64,000 nucleotides of DNA, from contig NZ_JACVQF010000200.1 in NCBI RefSeq assembly GCF_014534645.1, positions 372,001 through 436,000 of the forward strand, read 5' to 3'. The notes under the pieces are model-generated. The model had not been told where the DNA came from. It saw nothing but the letters and a program-made list of their open reading frames with translations, and made no database searches. This DNA is from Streptomyces griseicoloratus (GTDB taxonomy: Bacteria > Actinomycetota > Actinomycetes > Streptomycetales > Streptomycetaceae). The position numbers and the translations under genes are program-made. Each line of letters starts with the position of its first letter. Positions within the stretch are counted from its first letter, which is position 1. Shown piece after piece: positions 44,491 to 53,373 of the stretch.

Positions 44491-45912
44491 TCAGCCGACG
44501 GGCGGCATGTCGGTGGGGGTCGAGTCGAGGCCCGGCCTCCGCTCACGCCAGGCGCCCCGGGTGAAGTCGGGTATCTCGACCGGACGGCCTCCCCTGGCCA
44601 GGGACGCGGCGCTCAGCGGTACCGGCGCGCACCAGGCCGCCGAGTCGTACACGTCGATGTCCGGCACCAGTCCCGCGCGCATCAGCTGGACGGTGCGCCA
44701 CTGCAGGACGTAGTCCATGCCGCCGTGACCGCCGTTGTTCGCCGCGTCGTCGCCGACCTTCCGCCACAGCCAGTGGTCGTACTCCTTGCGGTAGTCGGCG
44801 AAGTCGCGCCATGTGTGTCCGCCGTGGTCGGGTTCGAGGTAGACCCGCGCGCCGGTCGGGGCGGGCCCCGCGTAGTCCTCGACGATCCCGCGGCTGCCGG
44901 CGAGGGTGTTGATCCGGCTGTAGGGCCGGGGCGAACTGACCTCGTGCTCGGCCCGGATGGTCCTGCCCCGCTCGGTCTCGATCATGCAGGTGATCAGGTC
45001 GCCGTTGATGTAGGTCTCTTTCCAGGACGGATGGTCCCGGGGGACGAAGCGTTCGCGGTAGTCGGCCAGTCCCCTGGGGGCGGTCGCGGTGGCGCTCAGG
45101 GTGGTCATGCGGTCGCCGCGGTTGATGTCCATGGCCGCCGCGATCGGGGCCAGTCCGTGCATGGGGTAGAAGGAGGCCGTGCTGCGGGTGTGCCACAGCC
45201 GCCGCCAGGAGTCGGTGTAGTAGGTGTCGGAGAAGAGGAGTTCGCGCAGGTCGTGGCAGTATCCGCCGTGGCCGTTGGTGATGTCTCCGAACAGGCCGGC
45301 GTGCGCCATCCTGAGCATGGCGAGCTCATTGCGGCCGTAGTTGCAGTTCTCGGACAGCATCAGGTGCCTGCGGGTGCGCTCGGAGGTGTCGACGAGGTCC
45401 CACAGCTCGCGCAGTTCGGTGGCGATGGGCAGCTCCACCACGGCGTGCTTGCCGCTCAGCAGCGCCGCCCTGCCGTGTTCGTAGTGGAACTCCCACGGTG
45501 TGGCGACGTACACCAGGTCGATGTCGTCGCGCTGGAGCATCTGCGCGTAGGAGTCGGCGGAGCCTCCGTACTCGGCCGGCCGGGGCTCGCCCTTGCTCAC
45601 CAGCCGGTCGGCGGCACGTTTGGCGCGGTCGGCGCGGATGTCGCAGACGGCGGTCACGGTGCAGCCGGGGACGGCCGCCCAGCCCGTGATCATGCCTGCG
45701 CCCCGGTTTCCCAGGCCGATGACGCCGACACGGACGGTTCTGTGGGCGTCGTAGGGGACGCCGATCATCGACTTCTGGCCGGGTCTGCGGCGGGGCGCCG
45801 GCTCGGCTGCCGACGCGGTCGGGGCCGCGGCGGTCATCCCGGCCGCGAGCGCGCCGGTGGCGACGGCTCCCCCGAGGAGCAATCGACGTGAGACAGCGGG
45901 CATTTCGGACAT
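44491..45912 (-). CDS. GH109-like NAD-dependent glycosidase (Gfo/Idh/MocA fold), Tat-exported
   Basis: This 473-residue protein has a Tat signal (SRRLLLGGAVATGALAAG), an NAD-binding motif GVIGLGNRGAG (near 63-73) and a Gfo/Idh/MocA C-terminal domain. Segments typical of GH109 include YVATPWEFHYEHGRAAL, the NGHGGYCHDLRELLFSD region with His220, and FYPMHGLAPIAAAMDINRG. GH109 enzymes cleave alpha-GalNAc by NAD-dependent redox chemistry. The start at 45912 follows GAGGAG at long spacing; ATG 45903 is also possible. It lies between GH31 and the LacI regulator on the same strand. An ordinary oxidoreductase cannot be fully excluded. Confidence 0.83.
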   Translation of the reverse strand: MSEMPAVSRRLLLGGAVATGALAAGMTAAAPTASAAEPAPRRRPGQKSMIGVPYDAHRTVRVGVIGLGNRGAGMITGWAAVPGCTVTAVCDIRADRAKRAADRLVSKGEPRPAEYGGSADSYAQMLQRDDIDLVYVATPWEFHYEHGRAALLSGKHAVVELPIATELRELWDLVDTSERTRRHLMLSENCNYGRNELAMLRMAHAGLFGDITNGHGGYCHDLRELLFSDTYYTDSWRRLWHTRSTASFYPMHGLAPIAAAMDINRGDRMTTLSATATAPRGLADYRERFVPRDHPSWKETYINGDLITCMIETERGRTIRAEHEVSSPRPYSRINTLAGSRGIVEDYAGPAPTGARVYLEPDHGGHTWRDFADYRKEYDHWLWRKVGDDAANNGGHGGMDYVLQWRTVQLMRAGLVPDIDVYDSAAWCAPVPLSAASLARGGRPVEIPDFTRGAWRERRPGLDSTPTDMPPVG

Positions 45913-46028
45913 GACGGCAACACTCCTCAGTGGGTGGCCTGCATCACTGTCGGAGCATGACTCTGCGGGCTCGCCAGTTACATGTCAATACGTGCTCGAT
46001 ATGAAGCCGTTCCGAGCAGTACCGAGCA

Positions 46029-47120
46029 TCAAGGTCGCCGGCCGGCACGGCCCGGTGCCGGTGCGGTGCTGGCGCGCACAATCAGCGCGGGCTCCACGGA
46101 GGCGGGCTCCGGCGGTGCCTCCGGGTGCTCGACGAGCCGCAGCAGATGGGTCACCGCCAGCGCTCCCATCTCGGCGAACGGCTGGGCGACCGTGGTCAGC
46201 GAGGGCGAGCAGTACTCGGCCAGCGCGATGTCGTCCACGCCGACGACGGAGATGTCCTCCGGCACCCTCCGGCCGAGCTCGTGCAGGGCGCGGATCACCC
46301 CGAAGGCCATCTCGTCGCTGGCCACGAACACCGCGGTGACGTCGGGGATCTTGCCGAGGATCAGCCCGTTGCGGTAACCGGAGGCGGGCGTCCAGTCGCC
46401 CTCCAGCACCGGCGGGACCGACAGCCCCTCCGCCTCCAGCGTGTCGCGCCAGCCCTCGACGCGGCTGGCGGCGTCCAGCCACTCCTTCGGCCCCGCGACG
46501 TGCCAGACGGTCTCGTGCCCCAGCTCGATCAGGTGACGGGTCGCCAGACGCGCCGCCAGCGTCTGGTCGACGGCGACGACCTCGGTGGCGGCGGTCCGCG
46601 ATCCGTCGACGGTGACGGTCGGCACCGAGCGGGTGAGCTGCTCGATCCTCGGGCTCACATGGACCAGCGGCACCGAGAGGACGACCCCCTCGACCCCCTG
46701 CTCCGCCAGCCGGGACATCGCCCCCTCGATCGCCGCGGTGTCCAGCGACGCGGTGGTCGCGGTGCTGACGGAGTACCCGGCCTCGCGCGCCGCCGTCTCG
46801 ATGCCGAAGGTCAGGTTCGTGCGCGAGTAGAAGTTGGTCTGCAGGGTCACGACACCGATCGTCCGGCTGCGGCCCGAGGACAGTGTCCGCGCCGCGTTGT
46901 TCCTGCGGTAGCCGAGCTGTTCGACGGCGGCGAGCACCTTGGCCCGGGTCTTCGCCTGCACGTTGGGGTGGCCGGCCAGGGTCCGGGACACCGTCTGGGC
47001 CGAGACCCCCGCGAGCCGGGCGACATCGGTCATGCCGGGCTGCCGCGCGGCGCCGTCACCGGCCGTCCGCCCGGTGGTGCGCCCGAGTCCCTCGCCGGCT
47101 GCCGGTGTTCGCGATGCCAT
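46029..47120 (-). CDS. LacI-family repressor of the glycan locus
   Basis: This 363-residue regulator has a Gly/Ala-rich lead of about 28 residues, then a LacI helix-turn-helix, MTDVARLAGVSAQTVSRTLA, with hinge YRRNNAARTLSSGRS. The C-terminal domain is a sugar-binding fold (IGVVTLQTNFYSRTNLTFGI, TAVFVASDEMAFGVIRALHE). It is divergent from the beta-galactosidase gene. Two exact copies of a 16-bp element in the 227-bp spacer are likely its operators. GGAG precedes the ATG at 47120. The inducer is probably a product of O-glycan digestion. Confidence 0.92.
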   Translation of the reverse strand: MASRTPAAGEGLGRTTGRTAGDGAARQPGMTDVARLAGVSAQTVSRTLAGHPNVQAKTRAKVLAAVEQLGYRRNNAARTLSSGRSRTIGVVTLQTNFYSRTNLTFGIETAAREAGYSVSTATTASLDTAAIEGAMSRLAEQGVEGVVLSVPLVHVSPRIEQLTRSVPTVTVDGSRTAATEVVAVDQTLAARLATRHLIELGHETVWHVAGPKEWLDAASRVEGWRDTLEAEGLSVPPVLEGDWTPASGYRNGLILGKIPDVTAVFVASDEMAFGVIRALHELGRRVPEDISVVGVDDIALAEYCSPSLTTVAQPFAEMGALAVTHLLRLVEHPEAPPEPASVEPALIVRASTAPAPGRAGRRP

Positions 47121-47208
47121 CGCTCGTTCTCCAGAGAAAAACCGCGGCTCTCGGCCGCTTCGTCGCAGGTGCTGCTCCCGCGAGGCAGTCTAGCCACGCG
47201 GGCCCTAT

Positions 47209-47224
47209 TGGCATCGATAACATC
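47209..47224. promoter_or_regulatory. LacI operator copy 1
   Basis: The 16-mer tggcatcgataacatc contains ATCGAT and the half ATCGATAACAT found in many LacI-type operators (ATGTTATCGATAACAT). It lies 89-104 bp before the LacI start. The second copy is 108 bp downstream. Confidence 0.7.
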
Positions 47225-47316
47225 CTCTGCCATAGTTCCGGCCATTGCCCGGGACCGGTTACGCGGGCTCCCGTGTGGGGAGCCGATGCCGACGAGGGGA
47301 CGGAATCACAGCGAGA

Positions 47317-47332
47317 TGGCATCGATAACATC
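47317..47332. promoter_or_regulatory. LacI operator copy 2
   Basis: An exact repeat of tggcatcgataacatc ends 15 bp before the GTG start of the beta-galactosidase gene, where bound repressor would block initiation. Two sites 108 bp apart could support looping. Confidence 0.7.
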
Positions 47333-47347
47333 ACAGGGAGCCGCCAC

Positions 47348-49165
47348 GTGAGCAGCACGCCGCCGCAGGATCCCCCGCCCGGGCCGGAGCCCGTCCTCAC
47401 CCACGCCGACGGCCGGTTCCTGCGCTCGGGCCGGCCGCACCGCGTACTCGCCGGATCGCTGCACTACTTCCGGGTCCACCCCGACCAGTGGGCCGACCGG
47501 CTCCGGCGGGTCGCGGCCATGGGTCTCAACACCGTGGACACCTACGTCCCCTGGAACTTCCACGAGCCGCGCCCGGGACGGTACCGCTTCACCGGCGGAC
47601 ACGACGTCGAACGGTTCCTGCGCACCGCCCAGGAGACCGGCCTGGACGTGATCGTGCGCCCCGGTCCGTACATCTGCGCCGAGTGGGACAACGGCGGGCT
47701 GCCCGTGTGGCTGACCGGGCGGCCGGGGATGCGTCCGCGCTGCTCCCACCAGCCCTACCTGGACGCCGTGGGGCGCTGGTTCGACGAGCTGGTACCGCGC
47801 ATCGCCGCCCTGCAGGCGTCCCGTGGCGGTCCGGTGGTCGCCGTCCAGATCGAGAACGAGTACGGCAGTTACGGGGACGACCACGACTACGTCCGCTGGG
47901 TGCGGGACGCCCTCGTGGCGCGCGGTGTCACCGAACTGCTCTACACGGCCGACGGGCCGACCGAGCTGATGCAGGACGGCGGGTCCCTCCCCGGTCACCT
48001 CGCGGCGGCGACGTTCGGCTCGCGCGCCGACGAGGCCGCCGCGCTGCTGCGCACGCGCCGCGGGGACGAGCCCTTCGTGTGCGCCGAGTTCTGGAACGGC
48101 TGGTTCGACCACTGGGGCGAGAAGCACCACGTCCGCACGGTGGAGAGCGCGACACGGACGCTCACCGACATCCTCGACGCCGGCGGCTCGGTCAGCCTCT
48201 ACATGGCGCACGGCGGCACGAACTTCGGCCTGTGGGCGGGGGCCAACCACGACGGTGACCGGCTCCAGCCGACGGTGACCAGCTACGACTCGGACGCGCC
48301 GATCGCCGAGCACGGCGCCCTCACCCCCAAGTTCTTCGCGTTCCGGGAGCGGCTGCGTGCCGTCACGGGGGTCCCGGAACGCCCGCTGCCCCCTCAGCCG
48401 CGCCTGCTGGCCCCCCGTACCCTGCCCGTCACCGCGGGAGCCGGTCTGCCGGCAGCGCTGAGGGCGGTGTCCGAGCCGGTCCACTCGCCCCATCCGCTGA
48501 GCTTCGAGGAGCTGGACCAGGCCTCGGGGCTCGTCCTCTACCGGGCGCTGCCGCGGCTGCCGAACGGCACCCACACCCTGACCGTCTCCGGCCTGCACGA
48601 CCGCGCCCAGGTCTTCGTCGACGGCGTTCCCGTCGGCGTCCTCGACCGGGAGACCGCCTCGCTCGGCCTGCCGGGCCGGGGTGAACGCGTCCGTCTGGAA
48701 CTGCTGGTGGAGAACCAGGGACGCGTGAACTACGGGCCGCTGCTCGGCGCGCACAAGGGCATCCTCGGCGGCGTGTCGGTCGGCCGCCGGCTGGTGCACG
48801 GCTGGACGATGCACCCGCTGCCGCTCGACACCTGGACGCCGGACGACCTCGCACACGCGGTGTCGGCCGCGGCCCCGGACGGCCGCGCCGGGTTCGCGAC
48901 GGCACGGTTCACGCTCTCCGAGCCGGCGGACGGCTTCCTCGCCCTGCCCGGTTTCGCCAAGGGCTTCGTGTGGGTCAACGGCACGCTGCTCGGCCGGTAC
49001 TGGGAGATCGGCCCCCAGCGCACCCTGTACCTGCCCGCGCCGCTCCTCGTCCCCGGTGAGAACACCCTCACCGTGCTGGAACTCCAGCGGCTCGGCGACC
49101 ACGTGGAGCTGCGCGACCGGCCCGAACTGGGGCCCGCCGAGGAGTACGTCGAGACCTTCTCCTGA
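47348..49165 (+). CDS. GH35 beta-galactosidase, no signal peptide
   Basis: This 605-residue enzyme has the GH35 barrel: RVLAGSLHYFRVHPDQW, RPGPYICAEWDNGGLP, the acid/base signature VAVQIENEYGSYG (166-176) and the nucleophile Glu247 in CAEFWNGWFDHWG. Two C-terminal jelly-roll domains follow (ending LLGRYWEIGPQRTLYLPAPL). No signal peptide is visible, so it is probably cytosolic, and would remove beta-linked galactose from an imported or released disaccharide. The GTG at 47348 follows AGGGAG; operator copy 2 overlaps the promoter region. It heads the plus-strand arm of the locus. Confidence 0.9.
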   Translation: MSSTPPQDPPPGPEPVLTHADGRFLRSGRPHRVLAGSLHYFRVHPDQWADRLRRVAAMGLNTVDTYVPWNFHEPRPGRYRFTGGHDVERFLRTAQETGLDVIVRPGPYICAEWDNGGLPVWLTGRPGMRPRCSHQPYLDAVGRWFDELVPRIAALQASRGGPVVAVQIENEYGSYGDDHDYVRWVRDALVARGVTELLYTADGPTELMQDGGSLPGHLAAATFGSRADEAAALLRTRRGDEPFVCAEFWNGWFDHWGEKHHVRTVESATRTLTDILDAGGSVSLYMAHGGTNFGLWAGANHDGDRLQPTVTSYDSDAPIAEHGALTPKFFAFRERLRAVTGVPERPLPPQPRLLAPRTLPVTAGAGLPAALRAVSEPVHSPHPLSFEELDQASGLVLYRALPRLPNGTHTLTVSGLHDRAQVFVDGVPVGVLDRETASLGLPGRGERVRLELLVENQGRVNYGPLLGAHKGILGGVSVGRRLVHGWTMHPLPLDTWTPDDLAHAVSAAAPDGRAGFATARFTLSEPADGFLALPGFAKGFVWVNGTLLGRYWEIGPQRTLYLPAPLLVPGENTLTVLELQRLGDHVELRDRPELGPAEEYVETFS

Positions 49166-49227
49166 CCGCCCGTCACCACTTCACCACCGTCTCCCGCCCC
49201 TCACCCGACCCGAGGAGGAAGTACCAG

Positions 49228-52200
49228 GTGGAAACCATGACGTCCCCGCCGCCCCGCCCGCCCCGGCGCAGACGCGTGCCGCGTCCCCGCGCCGTGGCCG
49301 CGGCGCTGGGCCTGTCCCTGGGCATGCTGTCGACCGCCGCCGTCCCCGCCGGCGCGGCACCCCCGCACGCCGCTTCCGCCCCGGCCCCGGCGGCGACGCC
49401 GGTGGAACTGAGCCGGGGCGGACTGACCGTCACGGTGGCCAAGGAGTTCCCCCAGGTCATCTCCTACCGGCTGGGCGAGCGCAGCCTCGGCGGGCAGGCG
49501 GCCGCCCTGGACACCTTCACCGTCAACGGCACACCGCACCGCGCGACCACCACCATGGAGGCGGAGGGGAGCAGGGCGACCTACACGTCCACCTTCGAGG
49601 ACCTGCCGGACCTCACGATCACCTCCACCATCACGGTGACCGAGGAGACGACGGTCGTCTTCGCCGTGGAGAAGATCTCCGGCGAGGCCGCCCCGACCGT
49701 GCGCACCCTCGCCGTCCCGGGCCAGTCCCTCGTCTCCGTCGACTCCTCCGACCCGGGCGCGAACCTCGCCCGGACCAGGATCTCCACGGACTCGACGACG
49801 ACCGCCGACCGGTTCATCCCCATCACCGCCGGCACCGCCCCGGACAAGGAGCCCGTCGGCACGCCGTACGCGTTCGTCGGCAACGCCCAGCTGTCGGCGG
49901 GCATCATCACCAACGCGACCGAGGACTCGCCGCAGAACGACAACACCAACTGGAACACCCGCCTGCAGTCGCGCATCGTCGACACCGGCGACGGCCGGCG
50001 GCGGGCGGAGCTGTCGGCCGGCACCTACACCCACGCGCCCCAGGGCGCGACCGACCCGCGGGTGCGCACCTACGAACTGCCCCGGGCGACCGTCGTCCTC
50101 GCCGCCGACGCCAACGACGACGGCACCGTCGACTGGCAGGACGGCGCCATCGCCCACCGTGAGCACATACGGCGCCCGTTCGGCGCGGACCGGGTGCCCG
50201 AGCGCGTGGTGCAGCGGATCCCGTTCAACTTCGCGAGCCAGGCCACCAATCCGTTCCTGAAGACGCTGGACAACACCAAGCGCATCTCCATGGCCACCGA
50301 CAACCTCGGGCAGTGGGTGCTGGAGAAGGGCTACGCGAGCGAGGGCCACGACTCCGGCCACCCCGACTACGGCGGCAACGAGAACGTCCGCGCGGGCGGG
50401 CTGAAGGACCTGAACAGGCTCACCTCGACGGGCGCCCGCTACAACGCCGACTTCGGCGTGCACGTCAACGCCACCGAGGCCTACCCGCAGGCGAAGACCT
50501 TCAGCGAGGACCTGGTCAAGGGCCAGAAGAACGGGTGGGACTGGCTCAACCAGGCCTACCACATCGACCAGCGCAAGGACCTCGGCACGGGCGCCGTCCT
50601 GGACCGGTTCGAGCGGCTGCGCAAGGAGGCGCCGGGCGTCCGGACCGTCTACGTCGACGCCTACTACTCCAGCGGCTGGCTGGCCGACGGACTGGCCGCC
50701 GCCCTGCGCAGGACGGGCTTCGAGGTCGCCACCGAGTGGTCGTACAAGTTCGAGGGCTCCTCGCTGTGGTCCCACTGGGCCGCCGACAAGAACTACGGCG
50801 GCGCCACCAACAAGGGCATCAACTCCAACATCGTCCGGTTCATCGCCAACTCCGACCGTGACGTGTGGAACGTCGACCCGCTGCTCGGCGGCGCCAGCAT
50901 CGTCGAGTTCGAGGGCTGGACCGGCCAGGACGACTGGAACGCCTTCTACCGCAACATCTGGACCGACAACCTGCCGACCAAGTTCCTCCAGCACTTCCAG
51001 GTGATGGACTGGGACTTCGGCAGGTCCGCGAGGCTGACCGGCGGCGTGAGCGTGAAGTCCGTGGACGGCCGGCGGCAGATCTCCATGGGCGACGCCGTCG
51101 TCCTCAGGGGCGACACCTACCTGCTGCCCTGGGGCGAGGCCCGCGGCGGCAACGGCACCTCGTCGCCCGGCGACGCCGACAAGATGTACTTCCACAGCGC
51201 CTCCGGCGGCACGCACACCTTCGACCTGACCGACCAGTTCGCGGGGACCGAGAACTTCACCCTCTACCAACTCACCGACCAGGGCCGGGTGAAGACCGCC
51301 CGGGTGAAGGCCCACGACGGGCGGGTGACGCTGACCGGTGAGAAGGGACGGCCCTACGTCCTGGTGCCGAACGGCGGCAAGGCACCGCACGAGGACCCGC
51401 ACTACGGCGAGTTCTCCGGGCTGTCCGACCCCGGTTTCAACGCCGGGAACCTGGACGACTGGAACCCGGGGGGCGGCGCGGAGATCGTCCGGGCCGGCAA
51501 CGGCGACAACGTGGTCCGGCTGGGCAGCGGCGCCTCCGGCATCTCCCAGAAGGTCTCCGGCCTCGCACCGGGCAAGCGGTACACCCTCAGCGCCGACGTC
51601 GAGATCGGCCCCGGCGAGCGCCGGGCCACGACGCTCCGGGTGCGCGGCGGCGGCGACGGGGCGGTGAAGACCTTCGACATCACTCCGGCACTGAACAAGA
51701 TGGCCGCCGACGAGAAACGCGACACCTACGCCCAGCGGGCCGCCGTGTCCTTCACGGCACCGCGCAGCGGCCGGGTCACCGTGGATCTCGCGGCCGTCGC
51801 GGGCACGCCCGCGGTCGTCCTGGACGACGTACGCGTCATGCAGGACACCACCGCGCCCCTCCCCCGCGGCAAGGACGGCACCGTGATCGCCCACGACGAC
51901 TTCGAGGGCAACCAGCCGGGCTGGGGGCCGTTCGTCAAGGGCGACGCCGGCGGTGTCACCGACCCGCGCACGAGCATCAGCGACCTGCACGAGCCGTACA
52001 GCCAGAAGGAGTGGAAGAACACCTACTCCCCGTACGACACCGGCACGTTGAAGGGCAAGGCGGTCGACGACGTGCTCGCCGGGCGGCACTCGCTGAAGTC
52101 GCACGCGGAGAACACCGGGCTGGTCTACCGCACGACCCCCGCCACGGTGCCGTTCGAGGAGGGGCACAGGTACGCGGTCTCGTTCTCGTACCAGACCAAC

Positions 52201-53274
52201 ATCGAGGGACAGTGGGCCTGGGTGACCGGCGCGGACCGGATCGCGGACGGCAGGACCGGCACGCGGGACATCTTCCGGGACGTCCTGGAGCCCGCGCTGG
52301 ACACCGCCACCTACACGCGTGAGATCGTCGCGGGCTGCGGGGACACCTGGGTCGGGCTGCGCAAGCTCGGCAGTGCCCGCGGCACCGACCTGGTGATCGA
52401 CGACTTCACCGTGACCGACCTGGGCGAAGCGGAGAACGCCGCCGCCTGCGCCGACGTCACGGTCCCGCCCGGCACCGAGCTGAGCCCGGGGGTGCCCGGT
52501 GAGTACGTCACGACGTTCACCAACCACGAGTCGGCCGACGCCGTCGACGTCGGCGTCCGGCTCCAGGGGCTGCCGGAGGGCTGGAAGGCGGAGGTCGAGG
52601 AGAAGGACGGCAACCTCTTCGAGACCGTGAAGCCGGGCCAGAGCGTGCGCACGACCTGGCTCCTGACGCCCCCGGCGGACGCGGCCGGCACCTCCCCCGC
52701 CTGGAAGGCGACCGCGACGTACGACCACGCGGGGACCACGAAGACCGTATCGGCCGACGCGCGGGCCGCGGTGGCCACCGAGCCCGTGCTCTCCCCCGGC
52801 TCGATGACGGCGACCGCCGACTCGGAGAACCGTTCCTCGGGCCCCGGGGAGGGTCCGGTGTCCAACGTGCTCGACGGTGACGCCGGAACCATCTGGCACA
52901 CCGACTACACCGACTCCCAGGCCCCGTATCCGCACTGGGTCACGCTGAAGCTCGGCGGCGCCGCCGACGTCGACGGCTTCGGCTACCTGAACCGGCAGAG
53001 CGGCGGCCAGAACGGGCGCGTCGCCGGCTACGAGGTCGCCGTGTCGGACGACGGCACGACCTGGACGACCGTGGCCAGGGGCACCCTGAAGGACGCCCCG
53101 CAGATGCAGCGGATCTCCTTCGACCGGGTCCGCGCCTCGCACGTGCGGTTCACGGCGCTGAACGCGCTCAACGGGCAGCCGTTCGCCGCCGCCGCGGAGA
53201 TGCGCGTGTACGGCACGCCGGTGGACCTCCCGACGGGGTATCCCCCGGGCGAACGGCCCGCCGACCGCCGCTGA
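49228..53274 (+). CDS. Secreted GH101 endo-alpha-N-acetylgalactosaminidase
   Basis: This 1348-residue enzyme releases Gal-beta-1,3-GalNAc from Ser/Thr of mucin-type glycoproteins. A long basic signal peptide (to about residue 45) precedes an N-terminal beta domain (60-320) that contains an EF-hand-like loop, DANDDGTVDWQDG. The GH101 barrel has candidate nucleophile Asp477 in VYVDAYYSSGW and acid/base Glu503 in VATEWSYKFEG. Other marks are KRISMATDNLGQWVLEKGYA and FGVHVNATEAYPQA. Following domains are galactose-binding-like modules, a NEW3-type domain and a C-terminal F5/8-type CBM (IWHTDYTDSQAPYPHWVTL). The GTG at 49228 follows GAGGAGGAAG. It is 62 bp after the GH35 gene and probably cotranscribed. 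Confidence 0.93.
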   Translation: METMTSPPPRPPRRRRVPRPRAVAAALGLSLGMLSTAAVPAGAAPPHAASAPAPAATPVELSRGGLTVTVAKEFPQVISYRLGERSLGGQAAALDTFTVNGTPHRATTTMEAEGSRATYTSTFEDLPDLTITSTITVTEETTVVFAVEKISGEAAPTVRTLAVPGQSLVSVDSSDPGANLARTRISTDSTTTADRFIPITAGTAPDKEPVGTPYAFVGNAQLSAGIITNATEDSPQNDNTNWNTRLQSRIVDTGDGRRRAELSAGTYTHAPQGATDPRVRTYELPRATVVLAADANDDGTVDWQDGAIAHREHIRRPFGADRVPERVVQRIPFNFASQATNPFLKTLDNTKRISMATDNLGQWVLEKGYASEGHDSGHPDYGGNENVRAGGLKDLNRLTSTGARYNADFGVHVNATEAYPQAKTFSEDLVKGQKNGWDWLNQAYHIDQRKDLGTGAVLDRFERLRKEAPGVRTVYVDAYYSSGWLADGLAAALRRTGFEVATEWSYKFEGSSLWSHWAADKNYGGATNKGINSNIVRFIANSDRDVWNVDPLLGGASIVEFEGWTGQDDWNAFYRNIWTDNLPTKFLQHFQVMDWDFGRSARLTGGVSVKSVDGRRQISMGDAVVLRGDTYLLPWGEARGGNGTSSPGDADKMYFHSASGGTHTFDLTDQFAGTENFTLYQLTDQGRVKTARVKAHDGRVTLTGEKGRPYVLVPNGGKAPHEDPHYGEFSGLSDPGFNAGNLDDWNPGGGAEIVRAGNGDNVVRLGSGASGISQKVSGLAPGKRYTLSADVEIGPGERRATTLRVRGGGDGAVKTFDITPALNKMAADEKRDTYAQRAAVSFTAPRSGRVTVDLAAVAGTPAVVLDDVRVMQDTTAPLPRGKDGTVIAHDDFEGNQPGWGPFVKGDAGGVTDPRTSISDLHEPYSQKEWKNTYSPYDTGTLKGKAVDDVLAGRHSLKSHAENTGLVYRTTPATVPFEEGHRYAVSFSYQTNIEGQWAWVTGADRIADGRTGTRDIFRDVLEPALDTATYTREIVAGCGDTWVGLRKLGSARGTDLVIDDFTVTDLGEAENAAACADVTVPPGTELSPGVPGEYVTTFTNHESADAVDVGVRLQGLPEGWKAEVEEKDGNLFETVKPGQSVRTTWLLTPPADAAGTSPAWKATATYDHAGTTKTVSADARAAVATEPVLSPGSMTATADSENRSSGPGEGPVSNVLDGDAGTIWHTDYTDSQAPYPHWVTLKLGGAADVDGFGYLNRQSGGQNGRVAGYEVAVSDDGTTWTTVARGTLKDAPQMQRISFDRVRASHVRFTALNALNGQPFAAAAEMRVYGTPVDLPTGYPPGERPADRR

Positions 53275-53293
53275 GCCGGCGTCCGCGGCCCGG

Positions 53294-53338
53294 CGCGCCC
53301 GGCCGCCGCCGCGTCGTGCGCGGTGGCGGCCGGGCGCG
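53294..53338. terminator. Large bidirectional terminator after GH101
   Basis: A 20-bp stem with one G-T pair (53294-53313 with 53319-53338) and a 5-base loop ends the GH101 transcript and the convergent DUF3152 transcript. Confidence 0.85.
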
Positions 53339-53373
53339 GCCGGTGTCCCGCCGGGCGGTGGGGCGGGCACCGG

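Noticed and set aside
41744-44713. Open plus-strand frame of about 989 codons
   Set aside because: Shadow of the GH31 gene: low-complexity composition and no recognisable motif, while the minus strand holds a signal peptide and active-site residues.
49201-53370. Open minus-strand frame of about 1389 codons
   Set aside because: It mirrors the GH101 gene, has Val/Gly/Arg-rich shadow composition and no domain; the plus strand has clear GH101 catalytic motifs and a ribosome site.
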